From the NCBI RefSeq assembly GCF_016313185.1, contig NZ_CP066218.1:310001-374000 (forward strand): 64,000 bases of DNA, given 5' to 3'. Below are positions 28,313-37,475 of the stretch, piece after piece. The translations under genes and the position numbers were made by a program. The stretch's first letter is position 1; each line of letters begins with the position of its first letter. Below the pieces are notes generated by a model. That model worked only from the letters and a program-made list of their open reading frames with translations. It had not been told where the DNA came from and did not search any database. This DNA comes from Mycolicibacterium baixiangningiae. Its GTDB lineage: Bacteria > Actinomycetota > Actinomycetes > Mycobacteriales > Mycobacteriaceae.

Positions 28313-29596
28313 ATGTCCTCGAGCGCACCGTCTTTCGTCCCCAGCGCGCCTCGCGTTGCGCGGCTCGAGGTGTTGTTCGAGAAGTTGGCGGAGCTGACCG
28401 GGCAACGCAACGCCATCGACGGGCAAATCGTGGAGATCGTCGCCGAGATCGACCGCGACGGATTAGGCGGCATCACCGGCGCGAGATCCATTCCAGCGCT
28501 GGTGGCGTGGAAGACCGGGACGTCGTCGACGAACGCCAAGACCATCACCGCCGTGGCGCGGCGACTCGATGAATTCCCGCGCTGCATAACAGACCTGCGG
28601 GAGGGTCGACTGTCGCTGGATCAAGTCGGGGTCATCGCCGAAGGCGCAAGTCCCGGATCCGATAAGCACTACGCCGAACTCGCCGCGGTCGCCTCGGTCA
28701 GTCAGTTGCGCACCGCGATCAAACTCGAACCCAAACCGGAACCCGCACCCGCACCCGAAGACGAAGACGACGACGAGCCGGCAGCCCAACCCGAGCCCGA
28801 GCCGGCTTGCTCGATCACCACAACCACCGACGACCAGTACACCTACTGGCGGATCAATCTCGAACACGCCGAGTCGGCCAAGTTCGAGGCCGCCCTGCAG
28901 TCCCACCACGACGGGTTGATCGCCCAGTGGAAACGCGACCACGGCCAAAGCGCCGCCGCTGACCGGCCGCCAATGCCCACCCGCGCCGATGCGTTCATAG
29001 CGTTGGTCGAAGCCGGCTGGGACACCGAAGCCGCCCGCCGTCCCCACGGGCACCGCACCACCGTAGTCGTGCACGTGGACATCAAGGACCGTATCGCCGC
29101 GCTGCATCTGGGTCCGTTGCTTTCCGATGCTGATCGGCGCTACCTGACTTGTGATGCCACCTGTGAGGTGTGGTTCCAACGCGACGGCCAGGTCATCGGG
29201 TCCGGGCGCACCACCCGGCTGATCAGCCATCGACTGCGGCGGGTGCTCGAACACCGCGACCGCACCTGCGCGGTCCCCGGGTGTGGCGCCACGCGGGGTT
29301 TGCACGCCCACCACATCCAGCACTGGGAAGACGGCGGCCCGACTGACCCGGACAACCTCGTGTTGCTCTGCCCCTACCACCACCGCCTGCACCACCAAGG
29401 TGTCATCACCATCACCGGACCCGCCACCCGCCTGACCGTCACCGACAGCACCGGCCGACCATTGACGTCGGGGTCGCTGGCCCGCCCACCCAACCAACCC
29501 CCGCCCACGGTTGCGCCCTACCCGGGACCGTCCGGAGAGCGCGCCGACTGGTGGTGGTACACAGCCTTCCAACCCCCACCACCCACCACGAACTGA
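28313..29596 (+). CDS. DUF222 / HNH endonuclease-domain protein (13E12 repeat family)
   Basis: A 427-residue protein with an N-terminal DUF222 domain (about 15-320) and a C-terminal HNH nuclease motif: CAVPGC-GATRGLHAHHIQHW and then LLCPYHHRLHHQG, with the zinc and catalytic histidines intact. An acidic, proline-rich linker (EPKPEPAPAPEDEDDDEP) interrupts DUF222 at about 140-165. The family is multicopy in mycobacteria; REP13E12 copies serve as the phiRv1 phage integration sites in M. tuberculosis. It lies in the same direction between fadD23 and the pe gene of the TPP locus, where I would expect pe to follow directly. No flanking direct repeats or transposase were found. Function of the family is not established. 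Confidence 0.88.
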   Translation: MSSSAPSFVPSAPRVARLEVLFEKLAELTGQRNAIDGQIVEIVAEIDRDGLGGITGARSIPALVAWKTGTSSTNAKTITAVARRLDEFPRCITDLREGRLSLDQVGVIAEGASPGSDKHYAELAAVASVSQLRTAIKLEPKPEPAPAPEDEDDDEPAAQPEPEPACSITTTTDDQYTYWRINLEHAESAKFEAALQSHHDGLIAQWKRDHGQSAAADRPPMPTRADAFIALVEAGWDTEAARRPHGHRTTVVVHVDIKDRIAALHLGPLLSDADRRYLTCDATCEVWFQRDGQVIGSGRTTRLISHRLRRVLEHRDRTCAVPGCGATRGLHAHHIQHWEDGGPTDPDNLVLLCPYHHRLHHQGVITITGPATRLTVTDSTGRPLTSGSLARPPNQPPPTVAPYPGPSGERADWWWYTAFQPPPPTTN

Positions 29597-29695
29597 CCCG
29601 CCCCGGCGGCGCTCGCCGCACTCCCCGTCAGGCGGATGGACAGGTAAGGTGCGGGACAGTGCAGTACAGCCGGGCGGGAAAGGTGTGAGAAGGAT

Positions 29696-30835
29696 ATGAA
29701 ACGACTTCTCGCATTCGGCTCTGCGCTGACAATCATCGGAGCGGCAGGCGGTTTCGGCCTGGGGAGCGCCTCGGCCGACGAGTCACCGGTCCCGCCGCCG
29801 AACCCCGCCACCCCGACCGACGGTCCGCCGCCGCTGGGCACCCCGGGCAGGGCGTACGCCCTGGGTGGCGCCCACGTCCTGGGCATTCCGTACGACGAAT
29901 ACATCATGCGCACCGGCTCCGACTGGTTCCCCGGACTGGACCGGCAGATCGTCGACTACCCTGCCGGGCAGGTTCAGGGCCACACGCTGGAACGCCTGTT
30001 CCCGGGAATCGGCCGGCTCGACGACTCCTTCCCGGGCCTGGGTATCGACGGCCCCAGCGTCGGTGAGTCGGTCGACATCGGGACGCCCAACGTCATCAAT
30101 GCGGTCCGTGAGGGTGGTCGCGGCACCGCGATCGGCCTGTCCGAGGGCGCGATGGTGCTCAACGACGTGCAGGCGAAGCTGGCATACGATCCGGCCGCCC
30201 CGCCGCCGGATCAGTTGAGCTTCGCGACGTACGGCGACCCGGTGGCACGGCACGCCTTCGGTGAGAGCTTCCTGACCCAGATGTTCCCCGTCGGCAGCGT
30301 CGTGCCCTCACTGGACTACCGCATCCCGCCTCCGGTGGAGAGCCAGTACGACACCTACCAGTTCGTCTCGGCCTACGACAGCATCGCCGACTGGCCGGAC
30401 CGTCCGGACAACTGGTTGTCCGTCGGCAACGCGATCGTGGGTCTGGCGACCGGTCACACCGCGGTCGCGTTCACCAACCCGAGCATGGTTCCGCCGCGGA
30501 ACATCCGCACGACCGTCAACTCCCGCGGCGCGAAGACGACGACGTTCATGATCCCCGAGGAGCACCTTCCGCTGGTGCTGCCCTTCAAGTACCTCGGGGT
30601 GGACCAGGCGACGCTGAGCAAGCTCGACGCGGTGCTGATGCCGTACGTGGATGCGGGTTATTCGCGTAACGACGACCCGCTGACCGCGCCGATCACGGTG
30701 GACCCGGTGAACGGTTACGACCCTGCAGAGGTCACCGCGCCTGCCACCCAGGCCGCCTTCGGCGGCGCCGCCGATCCGGTGTCGCAGCTGCTCTCCGGGC
30801 TGCAGTACGTGCTCAACAACCCGCCCAAGCCCTGA
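29696..30835 (+). CDS. pe: Secreted PE-PPE-domain acyltransferase of TPP assembly
   Basis: A 379-residue exported protein with a cleavable signal peptide (about 1-28, ending SASADE) and an alpha/beta-hydrolase-type PE-PPE domain. The nucleophile motif is GLSEG at 147-151 with S149, and [10 protein letters not shown] and [12 protein letters not shown] carry further conserved residues. Despite the locus name there is no N-terminal PE domain. In M. smegmatis the equivalent protein acts in the outer layers of the envelope, transferring acyl chains between diacyltrehalose molecules to make TPP. GAGAAGG precedes the ATG. It is followed by a bidirectional hairpin and a convergent GAP-like gene. Confidence 0.87.
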   Translation: MKRLLAFGSALTIIGAAGGFGLGSASADESPVPPPNPATPTDGPPPLGTPGRAYALGGAHVLGIPYDEYIMRTGSDWFPGLDRQIVDYPAGQVQGHTLERLFPGIGRLDDSFPGLGIDGPSVGESVDIGTPNVINAVREGGRGTAIGLSEGAMVLNDVQAKLAYDPAAPPPDQLSFATYGDPVARHAFGESFLTQMFPVGSVVPSLDYRIPPPVESQYDTYQFVSAYDSIADWPDRPDNWLSVGNAIVGLATGHTAVAFTNPSMVPPRNIRTTVNSRGAKTTTFMIPEEHLPLVLPFKYLGVDQATLSKLDAVLMPYVDAGYSRNDDPLTAPITVDPVNGYDPAEVTAPATQAAFGGAADPVSQLLSGLQYVLNNPPKP

Positions 30836-30844
30836 CCCCGGGAC

Positions 30845-30887
30845 TTCGGCGTGGTTAGTCGCGCTCACCGCGACCAACCACGCCGAA
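30845..30887. terminator. Bidirectional hairpin between pe and the GAP-like gene
   Basis: Arms TTCGGCGTGGTTAGTCGCG (30845-30863) and CGCGACCAACCACGCCGAA (30869-30887) pair at 18 of 19 positions around a five-base loop. It lies between two convergent stop codons, 10 bases after pe and 13 bases before the other, so it probably terminates both. Confidence 0.8.
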
Positions 30888-30899
30888 ATCGCCTGGCGG

Positions 30900-32145
<1,246 letters not shown>

Positions 32146-32155
32146 CGCGAGGAGA

Positions 32156-32317
32156 TCAGGGGCGCGTGGAGAGTTCCTCGCGATAACCCTGGATACGTCG
32201 CTCGATCTCGGCGGCGTCGCCGGGCCGGCCCTCCTTGCGGGCCAGATCGGCGCGCGCTGACAGCTGGCGGATCGCCGTGCGGATGTCGTTGAGGCTGTGC
32301 GTGTGACTGAGGGTCAT
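32156..32317 (-). CDS. Small 53-residue helical protein
   Basis: A short charged protein (begins MTLSHTHSLND, then RTAIRQLSARADLARKEGRP) predicted to be two amphipathic helices. Codon use is mycobacterial. Support comes from a clean start, position between the flavin reductase and sdhB, and a GC-rich third codon position. An AAAGGCAGCC site just before the ATG is a weak ribosome site. Not recognised; function unknown. Confidence 0.55.
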   Translation of the reverse strand: MTLSHTHSLNDIRTAIRQLSARADLARKEGRPGDAAEIERRIQGYREELSTRP

Positions 32318-32379
32318 CAGGCTGCCTTTCGTTGTTGCTTGGCCGCTCGACACGAGGCTACCCGACGGTGTGACACGGC

Positions 32380-33132
32380 TCACTTCCTTCGGAAAAGCTT
32401 GTCGCCCAGCCACACCACCGGGTCGTACTTGCGGTCCGCCGCACGCTCTTTCATCGGGATCAGCGCGTTGTCGGTGATCTTGATGTGCTCGGGGCAGACC
32501 TCGCTGCAGCACTTGGTGATGTTGCAGTAGCCGAGCCCGTGGACTTCCTGGGCGTCCTCGGCGCGGCGCTCGTGGACATCGAGCGGATGCATGTCCAACT
32601 CCGCCATCCGCATCAGGTAGCGCGGACCCGCGAACGCCTTCTTGTTCTCCTCGTGGTCGCGTACGACGTGGCAGACGTTCTGGCACAGGAAACACTCGAT
32701 GCACTTCCGGAACTCCTGTGACCGGTTGACGTCCTCCTGAGCCATCCGGTACTCACCCGGCTGCAGATCCTTCGGTGGTGTGAATGCCGGGATCTCCCTG
32801 GACTTCTCGTAGTTGAACGACACGTCGGTCACCAGATCCCGGATCACCGGGAATGCGCGCAGCGGGGTGACGGTGACGGTGTCCTCCTCGCCGAACGTCG
32901 ACATCCGCGTCATGCACAGCAGCCGCGGGCGGCCGTTGATCTCCGCTGAACACGATCCGCACTTGCCGGCCTTGCAGTTCCACCGCACCGCCAGGTCACC
33001 GGTCTGGGTTTGCTGCAGGCGGTGGATGATGTCGAGCACCACCTCGCCCTCATTGACCTCGACGGTGTAGTCCTGCAGTGCGCCGCCCTCCTCGTCGCCA
33101 CGCCACACCCGCAACTTCGCTTGGTAGCTCAT
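32380..33132 (-). CDS. sdhB: Succinate dehydrogenase iron-sulfur subunit (Sdh1 type)
   Basis: A 250-residue SdhB. The [2Fe-2S] ligands are C53, C58, C61 and C73 (WNCKAGKCGSC and then LLC). The [4Fe-4S]/[3Fe-4S] sites are in CIECFLCQNVCHVV and in the later CCSEVCPEHIK. It carries electrons from FAD to the membrane anchor. ATG overlaps the sdhA stop (ATGA). It matches Rv0247c of M. tuberculosis and the M. smegmatis Sdh1 complex, which differ from the E. coli-like Sdh2. Confidence 0.93.
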   Translation of the reverse strand: MSYQAKLRVWRGDEEGGALQDYTVEVNEGEVVLDIIHRLQQTQTGDLAVRWNCKAGKCGSCSAEINGRPRLLCMTRMSTFGEEDTVTVTPLRAFPVIRDLVTDVSFNYEKSREIPAFTPPKDLQPGEYRMAQEDVNRSQEFRKCIECFLCQNVCHVVRDHEENKKAFAGPRYLMRMAELDMHPLDVHERRAEDAQEVHGLGYCNITKCCSEVCPEHIKITDNALIPMKERAADRKYDPVVWLGDKLFRRK

Positions 33133-35045
33133 GAGCTTCTCCTCGAGGGGTGGTTGGCGAGTTCGTCGTCGGTGAAGTACTTCTCGAGCTCGTCGAGCTC
33201 GAGCAGCTCCAACAGGTCGTCGCGCATCGGCACCTGGTCCTCCTGGGTGACGGTCACGCTCGGGACCACGACGTCGTCGTCCTGCGCGCGGCACACCAGC
33301 AGCGTCTTGCGCCATTTCGCGTCCATCGCCGGGTAGTCATCGCGGGTGTGACCACCGCGGCTCTCGGTGCGCTCGAGCGCCGCCTTGGCCACACACTCGC
33401 TGACCAACAGCATGTTGCGCAGATCGATGGCCAGATGCCAGCCCGGGTTGAAGTGCCGGTTGCCCTCGACCTTGACGCGCGTGAAACGCTCCCTCAGCTC
33501 GTCGAGCTTGTCCTGGGCTTCGATGATCTCGTCGGCCTTGCGGATGATGCCGACCAGCTCGTTCATGGTGTCCTGCAGGTCGAGTTGCAGGGTGTAGGGG
33601 TTCTCCGGCTCGCCGCTGTCCGGACCGTCGAACGGTGCCAGCGCAAGCTTCTTCGCCGCGTCGACCTGCTCCTCCGACACCGTCGGCCGGTTGTCCAGCG
33701 CCCGCACGTAGTCGGCGGCGCCCAGCCCGGCACGGCGGCCGAAGACGAGCAGATCCGACAGCGAGTTACCGCCCAACCGGTTCGACCCGTGCATACCGCC
33801 CGCGCACTCGCCGGCGGCGAAGAGGCCGGGCGTCTTGGCGGCGCCGGTATCCGGGTCGACCTCGATGCCACCCATCACGTAGTGGCAGGTGGGTCCGACC
33901 TCCATCTCGTCGGTGGTGATGTCGACCTCCGCGAGCTCCATGAACTGGTGGTACATCGACGGCAGCCGGCGCCTGATCTCCTCGGAGCTCATGCGTGACG
34001 CGATGTCGAGGTAGACACCGCCGTGCGGGGTGCCGCGGCCCTCCTTCACCTCGGTGTTGATGGCGCGGGCCACCTCGTCGCGGGGCAGCAGGTCGGGGGT
34101 GCGGCGTGCGGAGTCGTTGTCCTTGAGCCACTGGTCGGCCTCATCCTCGGATTCGGCGTACTGCCCTTTGAACACGTCAGGGATGTAGTCGAACATGAAG
34201 CGTTTGCCGTCGGAGTTCTTCAGCACGCCACCGTCGCCGCGCACACCCTCGGTGACGAGGATGCCTTTCACGCTGGGCGGCCACACCATCCCGGTCGGGT
34301 GGAACTGGATGAACTCCATGTTGATCAGCGTCGCGCCCGCCCGCAGCGCCAGCGCGTGCCCGTCGCCGGTGTACTCCCACGAGTTCGACGTGACCTTGTA
34401 GGACTTGCCGATTCCGCCGGTCGCGAGCACCACCGCCGGTGCGTCGAACAGGATGAAGTTCCCGCTCTCGCGCCAGTAGCCGAACGCCCCTGCGATCCGG
34501 TCGCCATCCTTGATCAGGTCGGTGATGGTGCACTCGTGGAACACCCGGATCCGCGCGTCGTAGTCGCCGAGTTCCTTTTTGTCCTCCTGCTGCAGCGACA
34601 CGATCTTCTGCTGCATGGTGCGGATGATCTCCAGGCCGGTGCGGTCACCGACGTGGGCCAGCCGCGGATAGGTGTGGCCACCGAAGTTGCGCTGGCTGAT
34701 CCGGCCGTCCTTGGTGCGGTCGAACAGTGCGCCGTAGGTCTCGAGCTCCCACACCCGGTCGGGTGCCTCCTTGGCGTGCAACTCGGCCATCCGCCAGTTG
34801 TTCAGGAACTTGCCGCCGCGCATGGTGTCGCCGAAGTGGACCTGCCAGTTGTCTTTCGGGTTGGTATTGCCCATCGATGCGGCGCACCCGCCCTCGGCCA
34901 TCACCGTATGCGCTTTGCCGAACAGCGATTTGCAGACCACGGCTACCTTCAGGCCCCGCTCCCGGGCCTCGATCACCGCTCGCAAACCCGCGCCGCCGGC
35001 ACCGATCACGACGACGTCGTACTGGTGCCGTTCGACTTCAGCCAT
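33129..35045 (-). CDS. sdhA: Succinate dehydrogenase flavoprotein subunit (Sdh1 type)
   Basis: A 638-residue FAD-containing subunit. The Rossmann motif is VVVIGAGGAGLRAV (12-25); the covalent-FAD histidine is H46 in KAHTVMAEGGCAAS. The substrate-site HPTGMVWPP (about 252) and the TEGVRGDGGVL motif are present. SdhB follows with a four-base overlap, and the membrane anchor is 42 bases upstream. It matches Rv0248c in size and place. It oxidises succinate to fumarate at the cytoplasmic face of the membrane. Confidence 0.94.
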   Translation of the reverse strand: MAEVERHQYDVVVIGAGGAGLRAVIEARERGLKVAVVCKSLFGKAHTVMAEGGCAASMGNTNPKDNWQVHFGDTMRGGKFLNNWRMAELHAKEAPDRVWELETYGALFDRTKDGRISQRNFGGHTYPRLAHVGDRTGLEIIRTMQQKIVSLQQEDKKELGDYDARIRVFHECTITDLIKDGDRIAGAFGYWRESGNFILFDAPAVVLATGGIGKSYKVTSNSWEYTGDGHALALRAGATLINMEFIQFHPTGMVWPPSVKGILVTEGVRGDGGVLKNSDGKRFMFDYIPDVFKGQYAESEDEADQWLKDNDSARRTPDLLPRDEVARAINTEVKEGRGTPHGGVYLDIASRMSSEEIRRRLPSMYHQFMELAEVDITTDEMEVGPTCHYVMGGIEVDPDTGAAKTPGLFAAGECAGGMHGSNRLGGNSLSDLLVFGRRAGLGAADYVRALDNRPTVSEEQVDAAKKLALAPFDGPDSGEPENPYTLQLDLQDTMNELVGIIRKADEIIEAQDKLDELRERFTRVKVEGNRHFNPGWHLAIDLRNMLLVSECVAKAALERTESRGGHTRDDYPAMDAKWRKTLLVCRAQDDDVVVPSVTVTQEDQVPMRDDLLELLELDELEKYFTDDELANHPSRRSS

Positions 35046-35086
35046 GAAACCTCACTTGTCCTCGAAGAACTGATCCGGTTGTCTTG

Positions 35087-35905
35087 TCAGCCAATGAATC
35101 TCAGGTCAGAGATGGTGCCGCTGGCGACCAGCATGACGTAGAAGTCGGTCAGCACCAGCGTCCCGAGCGTGATCCACGCGAACAGCATGTGCCGGGTGTT
35201 GAGCTTGCTGACCTGCGTCCAGGTCCAGTAACGGATCGGGTGCTTGGAGAAGTGCTTGAGACGACCGCCGGTGACGTGACGGCAGGAATGGCAGGACACC
35301 GTGTAAATCCACAGCAGGACCACGTTGGCGACGAGGATCACGTTGCCGAGTCCGAACCCGAATCCGGTGGGGGAGTGGAACGCCAGGATCGCGTCGTAGG
35401 TGTTGATCAGCGAGATGAGGACGGCGATGTAGAAGAAGTAGCGGTGCAGGTTCTGCACGACGAGTGGCAACCTGGTCTCACCGGTGTATTTCGAATGCGG
35501 TTCGGCCACACCGCATCCCGGCGGCGACTGCCACACCGACCGGTAGTACGCCTTGCGGTAGTAGTAGCAGGTCAGCCGGAACAGCAGCAGGAACGGCAGT
35601 GAGAACGCCGCGTACGGCAGCCACCAGACGTCGGGCAGGTACTGACCGAAGTGGCTGGCCTCGGGGATGCACCCCTTGCTGACGCACGGTGAGTAGAACG
35701 GCGTCAGATAGTGGTAGTCGGCCACCCAGTAGGCACTCTGCCAGAACGCCCGGACCGTCGCGTAGATGACGAACGCGGCGAGGCCGAGGTTGGTCAGCAG
35801 CGACGACACCCACCAGCGGTCGGTGCGCAGGGTCCGCTGCGGGATCTCTGCGCGTCCCGCGGAGTAGACGCCGGTGCCGTCACGGTCTGCGGTCGGTGCG
35901 CTCAC
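35087..35905 (-). CDS. sdhC: Succinate dehydrogenase membrane anchor (Sdh1 type, Rv0249c-like)
   Basis: A 272-residue membrane protein with about five hydrophobic segments (about 35-55, 95-115, 152-172, 185-207, 238-258). The Sdh1 type uses one long anchor rather than separate SdhC and SdhD. Cysteines and histidines cluster in YTVSCHSCRHV (C205, H206, C208, H210) and in SPCVSKGCIPEASH (C74, C79, H85). The M. smegmatis Sdh1 structure was reported, as I recall, to contain a membrane-embedded Rieske-type cluster, and these are the obvious ligands. It is the second gene of the leftward operon after the Rv0250c-like gene. Confidence 0.88.
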   Translation of the reverse strand: MSAPTADRDGTGVYSAGRAEIPQRTLRTDRWWVSSLLTNLGLAAFVIYATVRAFWQSAYWVADYHYLTPFYSPCVSKGCIPEASHFGQYLPDVWWLPYAAFSLPFLLLFRLTCYYYRKAYYRSVWQSPPGCGVAEPHSKYTGETRLPLVVQNLHRYFFYIAVLISLINTYDAILAFHSPTGFGFGLGNVILVANVVLLWIYTVSCHSCRHVTGGRLKHFSKHPIRYWTWTQVSKLNTRHMLFAWITLGTLVLTDFYVMLVASGTISDLRFIG

Positions 35906-35988
35906 GGTTGCCTTTCGGGAAGATTCGGTGACGGCATGCGGTTACCCGGCGGCGCTGTCGCGCCGTGATGGTGTGGGCGGCGGTCGGG

Positions 35989-36285
35989 TTAGCGGGTGCC
36001 GCCGAGGCCTTCGTCGTCGACACCACGCCAGAAGTCGGAGTCGTACTGGGTGTCGGGGATCGGGATCTTCTCCCCGACGTGGTGGTGCCTGCTCAACCCC
36101 CGGCCGAGTTCGAGTTCCTCGGCGTCGATGTCGAGACGGTCGATGTCGTTGAGGATCCGTTCGGCGTCGTTGACGATGCGGCGCATCGCGGGGGAGTCGC
36201 CGTATTGAGACGCCAACGCCGTGACGCAGCGTCGCAGGCCGCCGATGAGTTCGTGCAGTTCGGCGAGATCGGTCGTGGTGGACAA
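35989..36285 (-). CDS. Rv0250c-like small protein of the Sdh1 operon
   Basis: A 98-residue soluble protein, start MSTTTDLAELHELIGG, with two helices and a conserved C-terminus DTQYDSDFWRGVDDEGLGG. Length and position at the head of the Sdh1 operon match M. tuberculosis Rv0250c, whose role is unassigned. The start has an AAGGAGG site. An assembly or regulatory role in Sdh1 is inferred from operon position only. Confidence 0.82.
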   Translation of the reverse strand: MSTTTDLAELHELIGGLRRCVTALASQYGDSPAMRRIVNDAERILNDIDRLDIDAEELELGRGLSRHHHVGEKIPIPDTQYDSDFWRGVDDEGLGGTR

Positions 36286-36357
36286 GTGACCTCCTTGGGC
36301 TGAAGGGTGTCGTGAATCACATTACGCACCTGATGCTAGCCACATCACTGACTTGGA

Positions 36358-36373
36358 AGTGAGACAGATCACG
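36358..36373. promoter_or_regulatory. Candidate Crp (cAMP receptor protein) site of the sdh operon
   Basis: AGTGAGACAGATCACG agrees at 14 of 16 positions with the mycobacterial Crp consensus TGTGA-N6-TCACA, allowing the outer bases to differ. On the minus strand a TAGCAT -10 element at 36338-36333 would put the start point near 36326, so the site centre is at about -40, the class II activator position for the Rv0250c-sdh operon. For the divergent gene (start 36396) the same site would lie over the promoter. Confidence 0.55.
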
Positions 36374-36395
36374 TCTGAGGGGGGAGGATGGGCGC

Positions 36396-37166
36396 GTGCC
36401 GAACCCAGATCTGCAGCAGCGGGCCGCCGCGCTGCTCGCCCTGCATCAACCCGGAAACCCCGTGGTCCTGCCCACCGTGTGGGATGCGTGGTCGGCCAGG
36501 CTCGCCGTCGGAGCGGGCTTCTCGGCGCTGACCGTCGGCAGCCACCCCGTCGCCGATTCTGTCGGGCGCGCCGACAACGAGGGCATGACGTTCGACGAAT
36601 TGCTCACGCGCGTCGCGCAGATCACCGAGGCCCTCGAGGAGTTCGGAGACGCGCCGGTGTCGGTGGACATCGAATCGGGTTACGGCGAGGCGCCGGCCCG
36701 GCTCGTCGACGGGCTGCTCGGCGTGGGCGCGGTCGGGCTGAACATCGAGGACACCGTGCACAGTGAGGGCGGCCGGCTCCGGTCGTCCGGTGAGCACGCC
36801 GACCTGGTCGGGGCACTGCGCGCCGCCGCGGACGCCGCCGGTGTGCACGTGGTGGTCAACGCCCGTACAGACCTGTTCCTGCGTAAGGACGGCGACGACG
36901 CCGACCGGGTGGACCGCGCCGTCGCGCGACTGAAGGAGGCCGCCGCGGCGGGTGCCGACGTGCTGTACCCGGTCGGTCGCCACGATGCGGAGACGCAGCG
37001 CCGCCTGACCTCCGAGTTGCCGCTGCCGGTCAATGCGATCGGCGTGCCGGACCAGGACGACCCGGCGTCGTTCGGCCCGCTCGGGGTCGCGCGCATCAGC
37101 TTCGGCCCGTTCCTGCAGGCGGCGCTGGCCACGAGGGCGAACGAAATCCTCGACCGCTGGAAGTAG
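36396..37166 (+). CDS. Isocitrate lyase/PEP mutase superfamily protein
   Basis: A 256-residue TIM-barrel protein of the phosphoenolpyruvate mutase/oxaloacetate hydrolase class. The Mg-binding acids are D91 and E93 (VDIESGYGE) and E118/D119 (NIEDT); LPTVWDAWSARL is at the N-terminus. The isocitrate-lyase KKCGH loop is missing, so it is not an isocitrate lyase. Candidates are methylisocitrate-lyase-like cleavage, oxaloacetate decarboxylation or C-P bond formation, and none can be chosen by eye. The GTG start has a GGGGGGAGG site. A strong hairpin follows the stop. Confidence 0.82.
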   Translation: MPNPDLQQRAAALLALHQPGNPVVLPTVWDAWSARLAVGAGFSALTVGSHPVADSVGRADNEGMTFDELLTRVAQITEALEEFGDAPVSVDIESGYGEAPARLVDGLLGVGAVGLNIEDTVHSEGGRLRSSGEHADLVGALRAAADAAGVHVVVNARTDLFLRKDGDDADRVDRAVARLKEAAAAGADVLYPVGRHDAETQRRLTSELPLPVNAIGVPDQDDPASFGPLGVARISFGPFLQAALATRANEILDRWK

Positions 37167-37210
37167 CCGCGTCCCGGTCCCCGTCCGTCCATCCATCCGT
37201 CCAGACAGCA

Positions 37211-37247
37211 GTCAGGGTCGTCAACCACGACGGTTCACGACCCTGAC
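37211..37247 (+). terminator. Hairpin terminator after the PEP-mutase-family gene
   Basis: Arms GTCAGGGTCGTCAACC (37211-37226) and GGTTCACGACCCTGAC (37232-37247) pair at 15 of 16 positions with a five-base loop. It begins 44 bases after the stop codon, separating this gene from nirB. Confidence 0.8.
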
Positions 37248-37475
37248 GTCATTCTCGGCGGCGCAGGGAGCGCGCGGACTACCCGTTCTCGATCGCGATG
37301 CGCTGCGGCTGGGCGCCGGCATACGACCTCGCTCATGTTCCCGCGTGGGTCGTTTCGCTCGAGGTGAACGCGTCGTGCGGTCTCACAACCGCTCCCGAAG
37401 CGAGGTGAGCACACCGTGATGGCGCCTTCACACGAGGCGACATCGCGGCAATATCGGCTTCCTAGCCTTGCGCCC
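37248..37475 (+). promoter_or_regulatory. nirB upstream region
   Basis: The 228 bases after the hairpin and before the nirB ATG hold no gene. The promoter must be here. A GTTTC half-site at 37352-37356 followed by GGTGAAC resembles a degenerate GlnR box but its spacing is off by one. No firm -10/-35 pair was identified. Confidence 0.4.

Noticed and set aside
28248..29695. Insertion sequence or prophage around the DUF222 gene
   Set aside because: No transposase, integrase, terminal inverted repeats or direct repeats were found near its ends.
36396..37166. Isocitrate lyase
   Set aside because: The catalytic KKCGH loop is missing, and the protein is too short.
37340..37370. GlnR box before nirB
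   Set aside because: Only one clear half-site (GTTTC) and the second is off by one base, so it is noted under the region but not called.
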